Positions 27,095 through 35,637 of a stretch of DNA of 64,000 nucleotides are shown in pieces. The first letter of the stretch is position 1. The number at the start of each line of letters is the position of its first letter. The stretch comes from Streptomyces sp. DG1A-41 (lineage in GTDB: Bacteria > Actinomycetota > Actinomycetes > Streptomycetales > Streptomycetaceae). A model generated the notes under the pieces. That model was not told where the DNA came from, ran no database searches, and was given only the letters and a program-made list of their open reading frames with translations. The DNA is taken from NCBI RefSeq assembly GCF_037055355.1, contig NZ_CP146350.1, positions 4,115,001 through 4,179,000 of the forward strand, given 5' to 3'. The position numbers and the translations under genes are program-made.

Positions 27095-27535
27095 ATGCCC
27101 GTCAAGTCCAGTTCCGGGAAGCCGTCTTCCGTCGCCGAGTCCACCCGGGCCGTCGTGCAGGAGTTCCTCGCCGCGCGGCTCGCCGGGGACACCGAGCGGC
27201 TCGTCGAGCTCTTCGCCGACGAGGTCGACTGGGTGCTCGCCGAGAACCCGGGTGTCCCGTGGATCCGGCCCCGGTCCACCGCCGCCGAATGTGCCGCCCA
27301 GTTCACGGAGTTGATGGAGCACACCGTGCCCGAGGACGCCCGCGCCTTTCTCGACGCCTTTCTCGTCGACGGCGCCGACGCCGTGCTCACGGGGCACGTG
27401 TCGGGAACCGTACGGGCGACGGGGAAGTCCTTCGATGGTCCGTTCGCGCTGCGCCTCACCGTCGAGGACGGCCGGATCACCCGGCACCACCTGTATGAGA
27501 ACAGCCTGTCGATCGCCGAGGCCTGCATTCCTTGA
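27095..27535 (+). CDS. SnoaL-like / NTF2-fold protein
   Basis: 146 residues from ATG 27095 behind GAGGAGAG. The sequence RAVVQEFLAARLAGDTERLVELFADEVDWVL followed by GHVSGTVRATGKSFDGPFALRLTVEDGRITRHHLYENSLSI is the cone-shaped NTF2/SnoaL fold. Such proteins bind or isomerise small hydrophobic ligands, or are stand-alone with no known reaction. It is convergent with the YqeB-like gene. Confidence 0.82.
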   Translation: MPVKSSSGKPSSVAESTRAVVQEFLAARLAGDTERLVELFADEVDWVLAENPGVPWIRPRSTAAECAAQFTELMEHTVPEDARAFLDAFLVDGADAVLTGHVSGTVRATGKSFDGPFALRLTVEDGRITRHHLYENSLSIAEACIP

Positions 27536-27551
27536 GCTGTGCGGCTGCGCC

Positions 27552-28250
27552 TCAGTTCTGCCGGGCCAGGCGCCAGTACTGGCGCTTGTCCTCGTCCCGT
27601 ACGACCACGCCGAGCCGCAGCAGCTCACGGCGCAGCTCACGGGCGTCCTCGGCGTCGTCGTCGCTCTTGCGAGCCTGGGCGCGGGCCCTGAGCAGGGCGT
27701 CCGCGCCCTCGGGGAGACCGGGCATGCCGGGGACCCAGCGGCGGAATTCGGCGCGGTACGGGTCCTCCTCCGCCCAGCGGTAGCCGTGCTCGGCGAGGGC
27801 GTCGGCCAGGCGGGGCCAGGGCAGGCCGCAGTGCTCCCGGGCCAGTTCCATGCCGTCCGGGGCCAGCACCACGAGTTGCTTGCCGTCCCTGCACAGCACC
27901 GCGATCTCCTCGCGGGTGAACTCCTGCGTGCGGTCCCTGATGGTCAGGGCCAGGTGCGTGTCGAAGACGCGGACCGACAGCGACTCGTGTACGGCGGTGA
28001 GGCCCAGCAGCAGGCCGCCGAGTGCTCCCACCGCGACCGTGCCGAGGGTGAGGGCGGGTTCCGGGATCGCGGTCAGCAGTTCGGCCGGGCCCTCCAGCGG
28101 TGCCCACGGCAGCTTCAGCAGCAAGCGGGCGAGGAGCGGGAGCACAGCGCCGATGCCGGCGCCGCAGGCCACGCAGAAGAGTGTGATCACCCAGGCCGAC
28201 TCCGCCAGTTCCGTGTCCTTGCCCGTCGGCGGCACCTGCTTCTTCCCCAT
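27552..28250 (-). CDS. YqeB-like membrane protein
   Basis: 232 residues from ATG 28250 with GAGGAA upstream; an in-frame ATG at 28274 lacks a site. Two membrane helices (AWVITLFCVACGAGIGAVLPLLARLL and LGTVAVGALGGLLLGLTAV) are followed by a PH-like cytosolic domain (VRVFDTHLALTIRDRTQEFTREEIAVLCRDGKQLVVL) and a helical tail ending KRQYWRLARQN, the usual end of Streptomyces YqeB proteins. The role is unknown. Confidence 0.82.
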   Translation of the reverse strand: MGKKQVPPTGKDTELAESAWVITLFCVACGAGIGAVLPLLARLLLKLPWAPLEGPAELLTAIPEPALTLGTVAVGALGGLLLGLTAVHESLSVRVFDTHLALTIRDRTQEFTREEIAVLCRDGKQLVVLAPDGMELAREHCGLPWPRLADALAEHGYRWAEEDPYRAEFRRWVPGMPGLPEGADALLRARAQARKSDDDAEDARELRRELLRLGVVVRDEDKRQYWRLARQN

Positions 28251-28382
28251 CTGAACGTTCCTCGCGTCCTCCATGAGGAGAGTCTCGGCGGGCAGGGCCC
28301 GCGCTGTCCTCAGTCGTCGGTCTACGCGCCGGCGACTTTGGTCGCCGGCCACAGCCACTCCGCCTCACGACCACGCATCGCC

Positions 28383-28826
28383 TCACGGGTGCATCCGCGC
28401 CCCCTTCACCACTTTGTCCACCGCGTTCTTCGGGCCGTACACCGCGAGCCCGACCAGATCCAGATCCGCCGTCGGCACCGACCGTACGGCCGCGCGGTTG
28501 TCGCGGTCGTTACCCGTGGCGAAGAGGTCCGAGGTGAAGATCGCACGGGGCAGGGAGCGGGACAGGGCGCGGGCGTGGGCCGTGGTCAGGGTTTCCTTCG
28601 TGGCCTCGAAGACCAGTACCGGCTGGCGGAACATCGGCAGGTAGGGCACGCCGTCCGCGTCCTCGTACGGTTCGCCGATGACCTCGGGGAGTTGCGCTCC
28701 CAGGCCGCTGACCAGGAACGACGTCACGTTGAGGCGCTGCCAGTGCTCCAGGTCGGCGCGCAGCAGCACGGCGATCTTCGTGTCGAAGCGGATCGGCTCC
28801 GAAGCCGGTTCGGTGTGCGTGTTCAT
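28383..28826 (-). CDS. DUF2000 family protein
   Basis: 147 residues from ATG 28826. The pattern RFDTKIAVLLRADLEHWQRLNVTSFLVSGL at the start and VGLAVYGPKNAVDKVVKGA at the end is typical of DUF2000, an uncharacterised alpha/beta family. It is divergent from an AraC regulator with a 49-base gap, an arrangement that commonly marks regulator and target. Confidence 0.85.
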   Translation of the reverse strand: MNTHTEPASEPIRFDTKIAVLLRADLEHWQRLNVTSFLVSGLGAQLPEVIGEPYEDADGVPYLPMFRQPVLVFEATKETLTTAHARALSRSLPRAIFTSDLFATGNDRDNRAAVRSVPTADLDLVGLAVYGPKNAVDKVVKGARMHP

Positions 28827-28875
28827 GGTGCGAGCGTGCCCGGCTGTCCTCGCCAGGGTCTTGTACGTTCTTTGC

Positions 28876-29760
28876 ATGGCCTCACAGCCCGTCGGCAGCA
28901 CGAACCGGCCGGACCGGCCGAACCGACCGGACCGGCCGAACCGACCGGACCGGCAGCGGATCATCTCCGCCTGGCGGCCCGCCGTCCCGGGCGTCGTCGA
29001 GGCCTTCCACGCCCGTTTCACCGATTACGCGTATCCGATGCACGTCCACGACGCCTGGACGCTGCTGATCGTCGACACCGGCGCCGTACGGTACGACCTC
29101 GACCGGCACGAGCACGGCACCCCGCACGACACCGTGTCGCTGCTGCCGCCGCACGTGCCGCACAACGGCTCCCCCGTCACCCCGGAGGGCTTCCGCAAGC
29201 GGGTGCTGTACCTCGACGGGACGTATCTCTGGGACGAGCTCATCGGGGCCGCCGTCGACCGGCCGGACCTGCGCGATCCGCTGCTGCGACGGCGCGTGGG
29301 GCAGTTGCACGGCGCGCTGGTGCGGCCCGGTGAGGAGCTGGAGGCCGAGAGCAGGCTGATGTTCGTCGGCGAGCGGTTGCGCGGGCATCTGCGGGCCGAC
29401 GCCGACCGGACGTCCTCTCGTCCCGCCGACCCCCTCGTCGCGCGCCGACTGCGGGAGTTGCTGGACGAGCGGGTCGTGGAGGGTGTCGGGCTCCAGGAGG
29501 CGGCCGGGCTCGTGGGCGCTCATCCCGCCCATCTCGTACGGGCGTTCAGTGCCGCCTACGGCATCGCCCCGCACCAGTACCTGACGTCCCTGCGCGTGGG
29601 CCGCGCCCGGCGGCTGCTGCTCGAAGGGCGCTCACCGGGAGAGGTGGCGGCCGAGACCGGGTTCTACGACCAGTCGCACCTCACCCGGCACTTCCGCAGG
29701 TTGGTGGGCGTGCCGCCGGGGCGTTACCGAAGGGGGCGACCTGGTGCCCCGCGCCCATAG
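28876..29760 (+). CDS. AraC family transcriptional regulator
   Basis: 294 residues. An N-terminal cupin sensor (YPMHVHDAWTLLIVDTGAVRYDLDRHEH) is followed by the C-terminal double helix-turn-helix (VGLQEAAGLVGAHPAHLVRAFSAAYGIAPHQYL and GEVAAETGFYDQSHLTRHFRRLVGVPPGRYRRG). The first 26 residues carry three copies of NRPDRP from an 18-base tandem repeat (28903 to about 28953), which is absent from typical relatives. It likely controls the divergent DUF2000 gene. Confidence 0.88.
   Translation: MASQPVGSTNRPDRPNRPDRPNRPDRQRIISAWRPAVPGVVEAFHARFTDYAYPMHVHDAWTLLIVDTGAVRYDLDRHEHGTPHDTVSLLPPHVPHNGSPVTPEGFRKRVLYLDGTYLWDELIGAAVDRPDLRDPLLRRRVGQLHGALVRPGEELEAESRLMFVGERLRGHLRADADRTSSRPADPLVARRLRELLDERVVEGVGLQEAAGLVGAHPAHLVRAFSAAYGIAPHQYLTSLRVGRARRLLLEGRSPGEVAAETGFYDQSHLTRHFRRLVGVPPGRYRRGRPGAPRP
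28903..28955 (+). repeat. 18-base tandem repeat, almost three copies
   Basis: Units beginning AACCGGCCGG or AACCGACCGG start at 28903, 28921 and 28939 and encode NRPDRP. Because 18 is a multiple of three, copy-number change would keep the AraC frame. Confidence 0.8.
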
Positions 29761-29820
29761 TTGATCGTGGGATGTGGTGTGGGATCGCCGTCACCCCCGA
29801 CACCCGTCACATCCATGGGG

Positions 29821-29859
29821 ACCGGCGCCCGCATGTGCTGGTGAGCACCGGGCGCCGGT
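29821..29859. terminator. strong hairpin downstream of the AraC gene
   Basis: ACCGGCGCCCG (29821-29831) pairs with CGGGCGCCGGT (29849-29859), and the loop itself forms GTGCT/AGCAC. It lies between convergent genes; the remaining 180 bases to 30041 hold nothing I recognise. Confidence 0.75.
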
Positions 29860-30041
29860 CCCTCCCCTCGCGGGTTGCCCTGTCGCCAGCCGCTGACCGG
29901 TGCTCCGGTTCCTTGGGACCGAGAGCAGTCTCCGGCCGCGGCCAGTGGGCGCCTGATGAAGTCGGCCCGGGATGGAGCGCGGTGATCTTCCCGGGTTCTC
30001 CGCATCGCACGCCACACCCTGTCGGCGTCGGGCGCGCTGGA

Positions 30042-31001
30042 TCAGCGGTTCCTGCGGCTTCGCCTGCCGGCGAGTGCGGCGGCTGCTCCGCCCGCGGTGA
30101 CCAGCACCGCCCCGACTGCCAGGAGGTACGGCGTCATGGGGCTGCCACCGGTCTCCGCCAGATCGACCTTCGGGGAAGGCGCGACCGACTGCGCGATGGG
30201 TGCCGACCGGCCGGACGGTGCCGAGCTGCCGGACGGTGCCGGGCTCTCGGACGGTGCCGGGCTCTCGGAGGCCGGCTGAGGAGACCGGCAGGTGGCATGC
30301 GCCAGGGTCACGGTGCCTTCCACCTTCTCAACGCCCAGCCGCAGGGGATCCACGGACACCTGCAAGCGGAGCGACGTGGCGGCGGCCGTGGCACTGGTCG
30401 TCTCCCTCTGGGAGAGGGAAAGCCGGACCGTGCCGACGCCTGGGACCTCGACGGTGGCGGTGCCTCCGGCTGCCAGCGGCACCCGCTTGCCGAGAGCAGT
30501 GACGGGACCCAGCACCTGGGACTCGGCGACCGGTTTCTGTCCGGCGACACACGTTGCCGTGGCGGTGACCTGTTCGACCTCCACCAGGGACAGTGCGGGC
30601 AGGCCGGGCACATGGACTCGCGCCCGTTCGAGACGGGACGTCCCTTCGGCTCGGCCGTCGGCGACATCGGCTTTTGCCCTGACGGCGTCGGCCTGAAGCA
30701 GCCGGACCGGGCGGTCGCGGTTGACCTGGTCGACGGTGACGTCGAGGGTCTTCTTCTCCGCGGTCCCCGGAGCTCGAACCTCATTGAGCGTGGCCCGCAG
30801 GGGCGTCGTTCCGGCCGACCCGGCCCGGGAGAGGTCCAGCGCCGCGCGGAAAGCCACTGCCGTGGCGCTGCCCCTGGAGGTGTCGGTCGCGGGAACCGCA
30901 GTGGCTTCGGCGGCGAGTGCTGAGCCTGCCAGGAGAAGGCCCGTGGCTGACACGGCAGCGAGGCGACGGGCGTGGGCAGTCCGAGGCGAATTTCTGGTCA
31001 A
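30042..31001 (-). CDS. SCO1860-family LAETG-anchored surface protein
   Basis: 319 residues. Signal peptide (LAAVSATGLLLAGSALAAEA), a beta-rich body with SATAVAFRAALDLSRAG and VEVPGVGTVRLSLSQRETT, a Ser/Pro-rich stalk with repeats of SESPAPSESPAPSG, then LAETGG, a hydrophobic helix (LLAVGAVLVTAGGAAAAL) and a basic end RRSRRNR. This is the layout of a class E sortase substrate attached to peptidoglycan. The first domain may bind a partner; no enzyme motif is seen. Confidence 0.85.
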   Translation of the reverse strand: MTRNSPRTAHARRLAAVSATGLLLAGSALAAEATAVPATDTSRGSATAVAFRAALDLSRAGSAGTTPLRATLNEVRAPGTAEKKTLDVTVDQVNRDRPVRLLQADAVRAKADVADGRAEGTSRLERARVHVPGLPALSLVEVEQVTATATCVAGQKPVAESQVLGPVTALGKRVPLAAGGTATVEVPGVGTVRLSLSQRETTSATAAATSLRLQVSVDPLRLGVEKVEGTVTLAHATCRSPQPASESPAPSESPAPSGSSAPSGRSAPIAQSVAPSPKVDLAETGGSPMTPYLLAVGAVLVTAGGAAAALAGRRSRRNR

Positions 31002-31377
31002 CGCGGTGTCCTTGCGTACGGAGAGGTGAGGGTCGCCCGGAACCAGCCGGTGACCGGCAGGCTGGGCAAGGCTCTATCTTGCTCGGGCGAAAGCTAACAG
31101 TCGGGTGCAATACGGATGCTTCACTACAAGGAAGACGTTTGCGGGCAAGAGTTCTAATTTTGGCTTTCCTGGCTACCACGGCACGAACACCAGGTGCGTC
31201 TGCACGTTCTGCTGGTCGCGCAGTCCGACCGCGCGTCACCGGTACGGCACTCGGCACCGGCTTCCTGACCCTCTTTGGGGCGGACCGACCATGCGAGTAC
31301 GCGTGGCGTCGTGTTCCCCGGCACCACACGGGTGAGCATGTGCGGACCCACTCCTCTTCCCGCACCGAGGCGATGTG
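31002..31377. other. intergenic region with a short AT-richer island
   Basis: The gap separates the LAETG gene from a rightward membrane-protein gene. Bases about 31085-31170 are clearly less GC-rich than the flanks, compatible with promoters. No gene is supported on either strand. Confidence 0.4.
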
Positions 31378-31914
31378 ATGTCCGACCGCGCCGACCAGGT
31401 CCGTCCCGAGAGCGTCGCCCGAAGGCGGATACTGCGGCGCCGGCCGCCGGAGCAGTCGCTGTTCAGCGGTATCTACGGACTGGTGCTGGCCAGCGCACTG
31501 GTGGCCGCCCTGGACGCGACGGGCGAGAGGGCCGAGCCCGGCCCGGACGCGCTGTGGGTCCTGCTCACAGCGCTGGCGTCCGGCGCCGCCCATGGGTACG
31601 CGCACGTCATCGCCCAGCGCGCGTCCGGCGACGGAGCCGCCACCACGAGCAGACTGCGGTCGGTGCTCGCCGAGTGGCCACTGGTGGCCGCCGTGCTGCC
31701 CACGGTGGGGATCCTGCTCGCCGCGGTAGCCGGGTGGTGGGCGGAGGCCACGGCTGTGGACGCGGCCCTGCTGTTCAACACCGTCGCCTTGTTCGGCTGC
31801 GGCGCCTGGGCCGCCCGCGCCGCCGGGCACGGATGGCCGTCCTCGTGTTGGGCAGGCGGCCTGGACATGCTGATCGGCCTAGTGATCATTGTCGCGAACT
31901 CCCTGCTCAAGTAG
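31378..31914 (+). CDS. membrane protein, 178 aa
   Basis: Starts ATG 31378 with CCGAGG about eight bases upstream. Four hydrophobic stretches are visible (IYGLVLASALVAALDAT, LWVLLTALASGAAHGYAHVIA, WPLVAAVLPTVGILLAAVAGWW and AALLFNTVALFGCGAWAARAAG plus a last GLDMLIGLVIIVANSLL), so it is an integral membrane protein. I do not recognise a family with a known role. It is convergent with the YbjN gene. Confidence 0.72.
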   Translation: MSDRADQVRPESVARRRILRRRPPEQSLFSGIYGLVLASALVAALDATGERAEPGPDALWVLLTALASGAAHGYAHVIAQRASGDGAATTSRLRSVLAEWPLVAAVLPTVGILLAAVAGWWAEATAVDAALLFNTVALFGCGAWAARAAGHGWPSSCWAGGLDMLIGLVIIVANSLLK

Positions 31915-31970
31915 CCAGGCCGTCGGGTGCCGTGCCAGCGACAGAGGCCGCGGTTCCCGATGGAAACCGC

Positions 31971-32480
31971 CTAGCGGCCGGGGCGTTGCGTGAGGTGGGC
32001 GAACGCATCCAAATTGCGTGTCGGCTCCCCGCGGGACACCCGCCACTCGTACTCCTTGCGGATCGCCGAGGCGAAGCCGAGCTCCAGGAGGGTGTTGAAG
32101 CTGCCGTCGGAAGCCTCCAGGACCTGGCCGAGCAGGCGGTCGACCTCGTCGGCGGTGACGGCGGACAGGGAGAGCCGACCGGTGACGTAGACGTCGCCGT
32201 GCTGGTCGACGGCGTAACTCACGCCGTAGAGCTTGAGGTTGCGTTCGAGGAGCCAGCGGTGGACGCCCTGCTCGTTCTCGTCGGGGTGGCGGATGACGAA
32301 GGCGTTGAGCGAGAGGGAGTGGCGGCCGACGATCAGGGAGACCGTCGTCTTGAGCTTGCGGGTGCCGGGGAGCTGCGCGACGTAGGTGCCGGGCTCGGGG
32401 CTCTCCCACTCCAGGTCGGCGTCCTTCAGCACTCCCTCGATGACCTGTGCCGCACGCCGTTCCAGATCGGTTTCACCCAT
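31971..32480 (-). CDS. YbjN domain-containing protein
   Basis: 169 residues, starting [26 protein letters not shown]. The pattern [32 protein letters not shown] is that of the YbjN (type III secretion chaperone-like) fold. Its start overlaps the mshA stop by eight bases, so translation is coupled to mycothiol synthesis; the reason is unknown, though the pair is widely conserved in actinobacteria. Confidence 0.86.
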   Translation of the reverse strand: MGETDLERRAAQVIEGVLKDADLEWESPEPGTYVAQLPGTRKLKTTVSLIVGRHSLSLNAFVIRHPDENEQGVHRWLLERNLKLYGVSYAVDQHGDVYVTGRLSLSAVTADEVDRLLGQVLEASDGSFNTLLELGFASAIRKEYEWRVSRGEPTRNLDAFAHLTQRPGR

Positions 32481-33810
32481 GGTGCGAGCGTACGCGACGG
32501 CGGTGTGCCTGCATCGCGGCCGTGTAGACGTCCGCCGTGGTGGCGGCCGCGGTGTCCCAGCCGAAGGACTGGGCGTGGCGGGCGGCCTGCCCGCCCAGCC
32601 GGGGCGACAGCTGCGGGTCGTCGGCGAAATCGCGCAGCACACGCGCGTAGTCGGCGGGATTGTGGCCGCGCACCAGGAAGCCGGTCTCGCCGTCGCGCAC
32701 GGCGACCGGCAGGCCGCCCACCGCTGCCGCCAGCACGGGAGTGCCCGCCGCCTGCGCCTCTATGGCGACCAGGCCGAACGACTCGCTGTAGGAGGGCATG
32801 ACCAGGACGGAAGCGGCGCGGAACCAGTCCGCCAGCTGGTCCTGGCCGACCGGCGGGTGGAACCGTACGACGTCCGCGATGCCGAGGCGTGCGGCCAGCT
32901 TCTGAAGGCCCTCGGGCTTGGCGAGGCCGCTGCCGCTGGGGCCGCCGACGACGGGGACGAGGACGTGCGAGCGCAGCTCCGGGCGTTCGTCGAGGAGGAC
33001 AGCGACGGCGCGCAGCAGCACGTCGGGGGCCTTCAGGGGCTGGATGCGGCCCGCGAAGAGCGGGATCAGCGCGTCCTGGGGGAGGCCGAGACGGGCCCGG
33101 GCGGCGGCGCGGCCGTCGGCGGGCGAGAAGCGGCTCAGGTTCACACCGGGGTGGACGACGGCGACCTTGTCGGTGTCGGCCGCGTAGTGCCGGACGAGTT
33201 CGTCGGCCTCTTCGGCGGTGTTGGCGATGAGCCGGTCGGCGGCGTCGACGATCTGGGTCTCGCCGATGACCCGCGCGGCCGGCTCCGGGGTGTCGCCGTC
33301 GGCCAGGTTGGCGTTCTTGACCTTGGCCATGGTGTGCATGGCGTGCACCAGGGGGACACCCCAGCGCTGGGCGGCCAGCCAGCCGACGTGGCCGGAGAGC
33401 CAGTAGTGGGAGTGGACCAGGTCGTAGTAGCCGGGGCGGTGGCCGGCCCAGGCCTGCATCACACCGTGCGTGAAGGCGCACAACTGGGCCGGGAGGTCCT
33501 CCTTGTTGAGGCCCTCGTAGGGGCCGGCGTCGACGTGCCGGACGAGGACGCCGGGGGCCAGCTCGACAACCGGCGGGAGGGCGGCGGAGGTCGCGCGCGT
33601 GAAGATCTCGACCTCGATGTTGATCGCGGCGAGGCGCTGCGCCAGCTCCACGATGTAGACGTTCATGCCGCCGGCGTCGCCGGTGCCCGGCTGGTGGAGC
33701 GGGGAGGTGTGCACGGAGAGCATGGCCACCCGGCGGGGCCTGCGATGCAGCCGGAGGCGCGAGGGTGCGGACGCGGAGCGCCGCCCGAGCCTGCCGATGT
33801 ACTGGCTCAC
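32473..33810 (-). CDS. mshA: D-inositol-3-phosphate glycosyltransferase MshA
   Basis: First committed enzyme of mycothiol synthesis: UDP-GlcNAc plus inositol 3-phosphate. GT4 (GT-B) fold, about 445 residues from GTG 33810 (VSQYIGRLG), seven bases after AGGAGGAA; an earlier in-frame ATG at 33894 has no site. N-terminal [20 protein letters not shown], donor-binding [26 protein letters not shown] and the E-x7-E motif in [13 protein letters not shown] are present. Overlaps the downstream YbjN gene by eight bases. Confidence 0.95.
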   Translation of the reverse strand: MSQYIGRLGRRSASAPSRLRLHRRPRRVAMLSVHTSPLHQPGTGDAGGMNVYIVELAQRLAAINIEVEIFTRATSAALPPVVELAPGVLVRHVDAGPYEGLNKEDLPAQLCAFTHGVMQAWAGHRPGYYDLVHSHYWLSGHVGWLAAQRWGVPLVHAMHTMAKVKNANLADGDTPEPAARVIGETQIVDAADRLIANTAEEADELVRHYAADTDKVAVVHPGVNLSRFSPADGRAAARARLGLPQDALIPLFAGRIQPLKAPDVLLRAVAVLLDERPELRSHVLVPVVGGPSGSGLAKPEGLQKLAARLGIADVVRFHPPVGQDQLADWFRAASVLVMPSYSESFGLVAIEAQAAGTPVLAAAVGGLPVAVRDGETGFLVRGHNPADYARVLRDFADDPQLSPRLGGQAARHAQSFGWDTAAATTADVYTAAMQAHRRRVRSHHG

Positions 33811-33956
33811 GTGGCGTTCCTCCTCGCTCCGGGCGTGCCTGGGCAGGGCGGAAGCGCCCTCCATGGGCTCCAACACCGGAGGGGTGGGTTCCATTTCCCG
33901 ATCGGCGACTTTTACCGAATCATTACCGCTTCCCGCTCAAGCGTTCGAGGTGCGCT

Positions 33957-34796
33957 ATGCAATGCCCTCTCGCTCGTCAGCCGCCGCCTGTTACGCGCCT
34001 CATCGGTTCTGGCGCCGGTTCTCGGCATGGGTCTGGCCGTTCCGATCCTGGCCGGCACGGCAGGTGCCGCAAGCCGACCGCCACCGCCGCGGTGAACGAG
34101 TACGGCTGGCACCTCACCTACACGGCCGCCCCCGCGCGGGCCAACAAGGTGGCCGTCACGCAGGCGTTCACCGGCGACCGCTCCCAGTTCACCTACGTGC
34201 TCGACGACGCCGTCCCGATCGACGCCGGGAACGGTTGCGGCTACCCCGACAGCGCGGACCACACCAAGATCTCCTGCACGGTCGAGGCCCCCGAGAGCCA
34301 GTCCCCGCTCAACTCGATGGAGACGGACCTCGCCGACGGCGCCGACACCGCCGCCTTCCACGACGCCACCGACCAGGTCTGCTCCTTCAACCCGGTCGAG
34401 CTGGGCGACGGCAACGACAAGTGCACCGGCGCCGCCGGCGACCGAGTCGACGGCAGTTCCGCCCTGGGCGGGGCGGGCGACGACATCATCACAGTGGGCG
34501 CGCTGGGATACGCCGGCGGCGGTGACGGCCACGACACCCTCCACGCCGGCATCGACGGCGAGATCGTGGACGGCGGTGCGGGCGACCAGGTCATGCGAGC
34601 CGATGACGGTGACGACACGGTCTACGGCGGGGCCGGCGACGACGAGATGTACGGCGGCAGGGGCAACGACATCCTGCATGGGAACGGTGGCACCGACCGG
34701 ATCCGGGGGAACAGCGGCGACGACAAGCTGTACGGCGGGCCGGGCGCGGACACGCTCTCCGCAGGCCCGGGCAGGAACGTCGTCCGCCAGGACTGA
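33957..34796 (+). CDS. RTX-type calcium-binding protein with an out-of-frame signal sequence
   Basis: The mature part (from about 34090) reads NEYGWHLTYTAAPARANKVAV and then a C-terminal run of RTX nonapeptides GGxGxDxLx (GGAGDDIITVG, GGAGDDEMYGG, GGRGNDILHG, NSGDDKLYGGPGADTL), which bind Ca2+ on secretion. The matching secretion signal, VLAPVLGMGLAVPILAGTAGAAS, is encoded at about 34005-34075 but in the next frame, so the ATG 33957 start gives a charged non-secretory N-terminus. Either two compensating indels or sequence error; the gene may be inactive. Confidence 0.62.
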   Translation: MQCPLARQPPPVTRLIGSGAGSRHGSGRSDPGRHGRCRKPTATAAVNEYGWHLTYTAAPARANKVAVTQAFTGDRSQFTYVLDDAVPIDAGNGCGYPDSADHTKISCTVEAPESQSPLNSMETDLADGADTAAFHDATDQVCSFNPVELGDGNDKCTGAAGDRVDGSSALGGAGDDIITVGALGYAGGGDGHDTLHAGIDGEIVDGGAGDQVMRADDGDDTVYGGAGDDEMYGGRGNDILHGNGGTDRIRGNSGDDKLYGGPGADTLSAGPGRNVVRQD

Positions 34797-34934
34797 CAGC
34801 GACAGCATCGTCTGCCGGACTGAGCTTCTCACCGTCCGGGGCACCGCGCGGTTCCCCGGACGGCCCACCGATGAGTTTCCGCCTCCCCCGGCGTCGGAAA
34901 GACCGGTGACGACGAGCGAGAAGTGAGGTGCCTG

Positions 34935-35564
34935 GTGAAACTGGTGGTGCAGGAGTTTCTGTCGCTCGACGGTGTCTCCCAGGGGCCGGGCGCCCCGGAC
35001 GAGGACACCAGCGACGGTTTCGAGCGGGGCGGCTGGTTCGTGCCGCATCTGGACGAGGAGTTCGAGCGGCTGGCCGGCAGCTGGCTCGGGGAGGCGGACG
35101 CGTTGCTGTTCGGGCGGCGTACGTACCAGAACTTCGCCCGGGACTGGCCGGCGATGACCGACCATCCCCTCGCCGGGATCATGAACGGCCTCCCGAAGTA
35201 CGTCGCCTCCCACACCCTGACCACGGCCGGCTGGGACCCGACCACCATCCTGTCCGGCGACGTCCCCGCCAAGGTGGCGGAGCTGAAGCGGCGGCCCGGC
35301 CGGGAGCTCCAGATCCACGGCAGCGCCCGGCTCGCCCAGTCCCTGCTGGCCGCCGGGCTGATCGACACCCTGCGGCTCGTGATCGCCCCGGTCGTGGTCG
35401 GCCGGGGCCGCCGCCTCTTCCCGGACGGCGGCGCACCGGCCGGTCTGCGGCTGGCCGAGCACCGGGCGACGCCGGGGGGCCTGTCGGTGCATGTGTTCGA
35501 GACGGCGGGGGTTCCGGGGTTCGGGACGTACGGGGGCGGGGGCGGGAGCGGGGGCGGGTCCTGA
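34935..35564 (+). CDS. dihydrofolate-reductase-fold protein (RibD C-terminal type)
   Basis: 209 residues from GTG 34935 with GTGAGG nine bases upstream. VKLVVQEFLSLDGVSQGPG at the start, FGRRTYQNFARDW, ELQIHGSARLAQSLLAAGLIDTLRLVIAPVVVGRGRRLF in the middle are diagnostic of the stand-alone RibD_C/DHFR-like reductases. Real substrate is unknown; these are not housekeeping DHFR. The C-terminus is a Gly-rich tail (GGGGGSGGGS). Confidence 0.86.
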   Translation: MKLVVQEFLSLDGVSQGPGAPDEDTSDGFERGGWFVPHLDEEFERLAGSWLGEADALLFGRRTYQNFARDWPAMTDHPLAGIMNGLPKYVASHTLTTAGWDPTTILSGDVPAKVAELKRRPGRELQIHGSARLAQSLLAAGLIDTLRLVIAPVVVGRGRRLFPDGGAPAGLRLAEHRATPGGLSVHVFETAGVPGFGTYGGGGGSGGGS

Positions 35565-35570
35565 GGAGCC

Positions 35571-35637
35571 GTTCACCTATGGGGGCCGTTCACCCCTGGG
35601 GGCCGCTTAACCCTGCAGGCCGCTTAACCTCATACGC
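35571..35637 (+). repeat. four 17-base tandem repeats upstream of the methyltransferase
   Basis: Units start at 35571 (GTTCACCTATGGGGGCC), 35588 (GTTCACCCCTGGGGGCC), 35605 (GCTTAACCCTGCAGGCC) and 35622 (GCTTAACCTCATACGC). Two sub-types alternate in pairs. They fill the gap between the reductase stop and the methyltransferase ATG and so probably act in its control. The GTTCACC core recalls a PHO half-site but the spacing is 17, not 11. Confidence 0.75.

Noticed and set aside
35571..35637. PHO box
   Set aside because: GTTCACC cores occur, but the repeat is 17 bases instead of 11 and the third and fourth copies lack the core.
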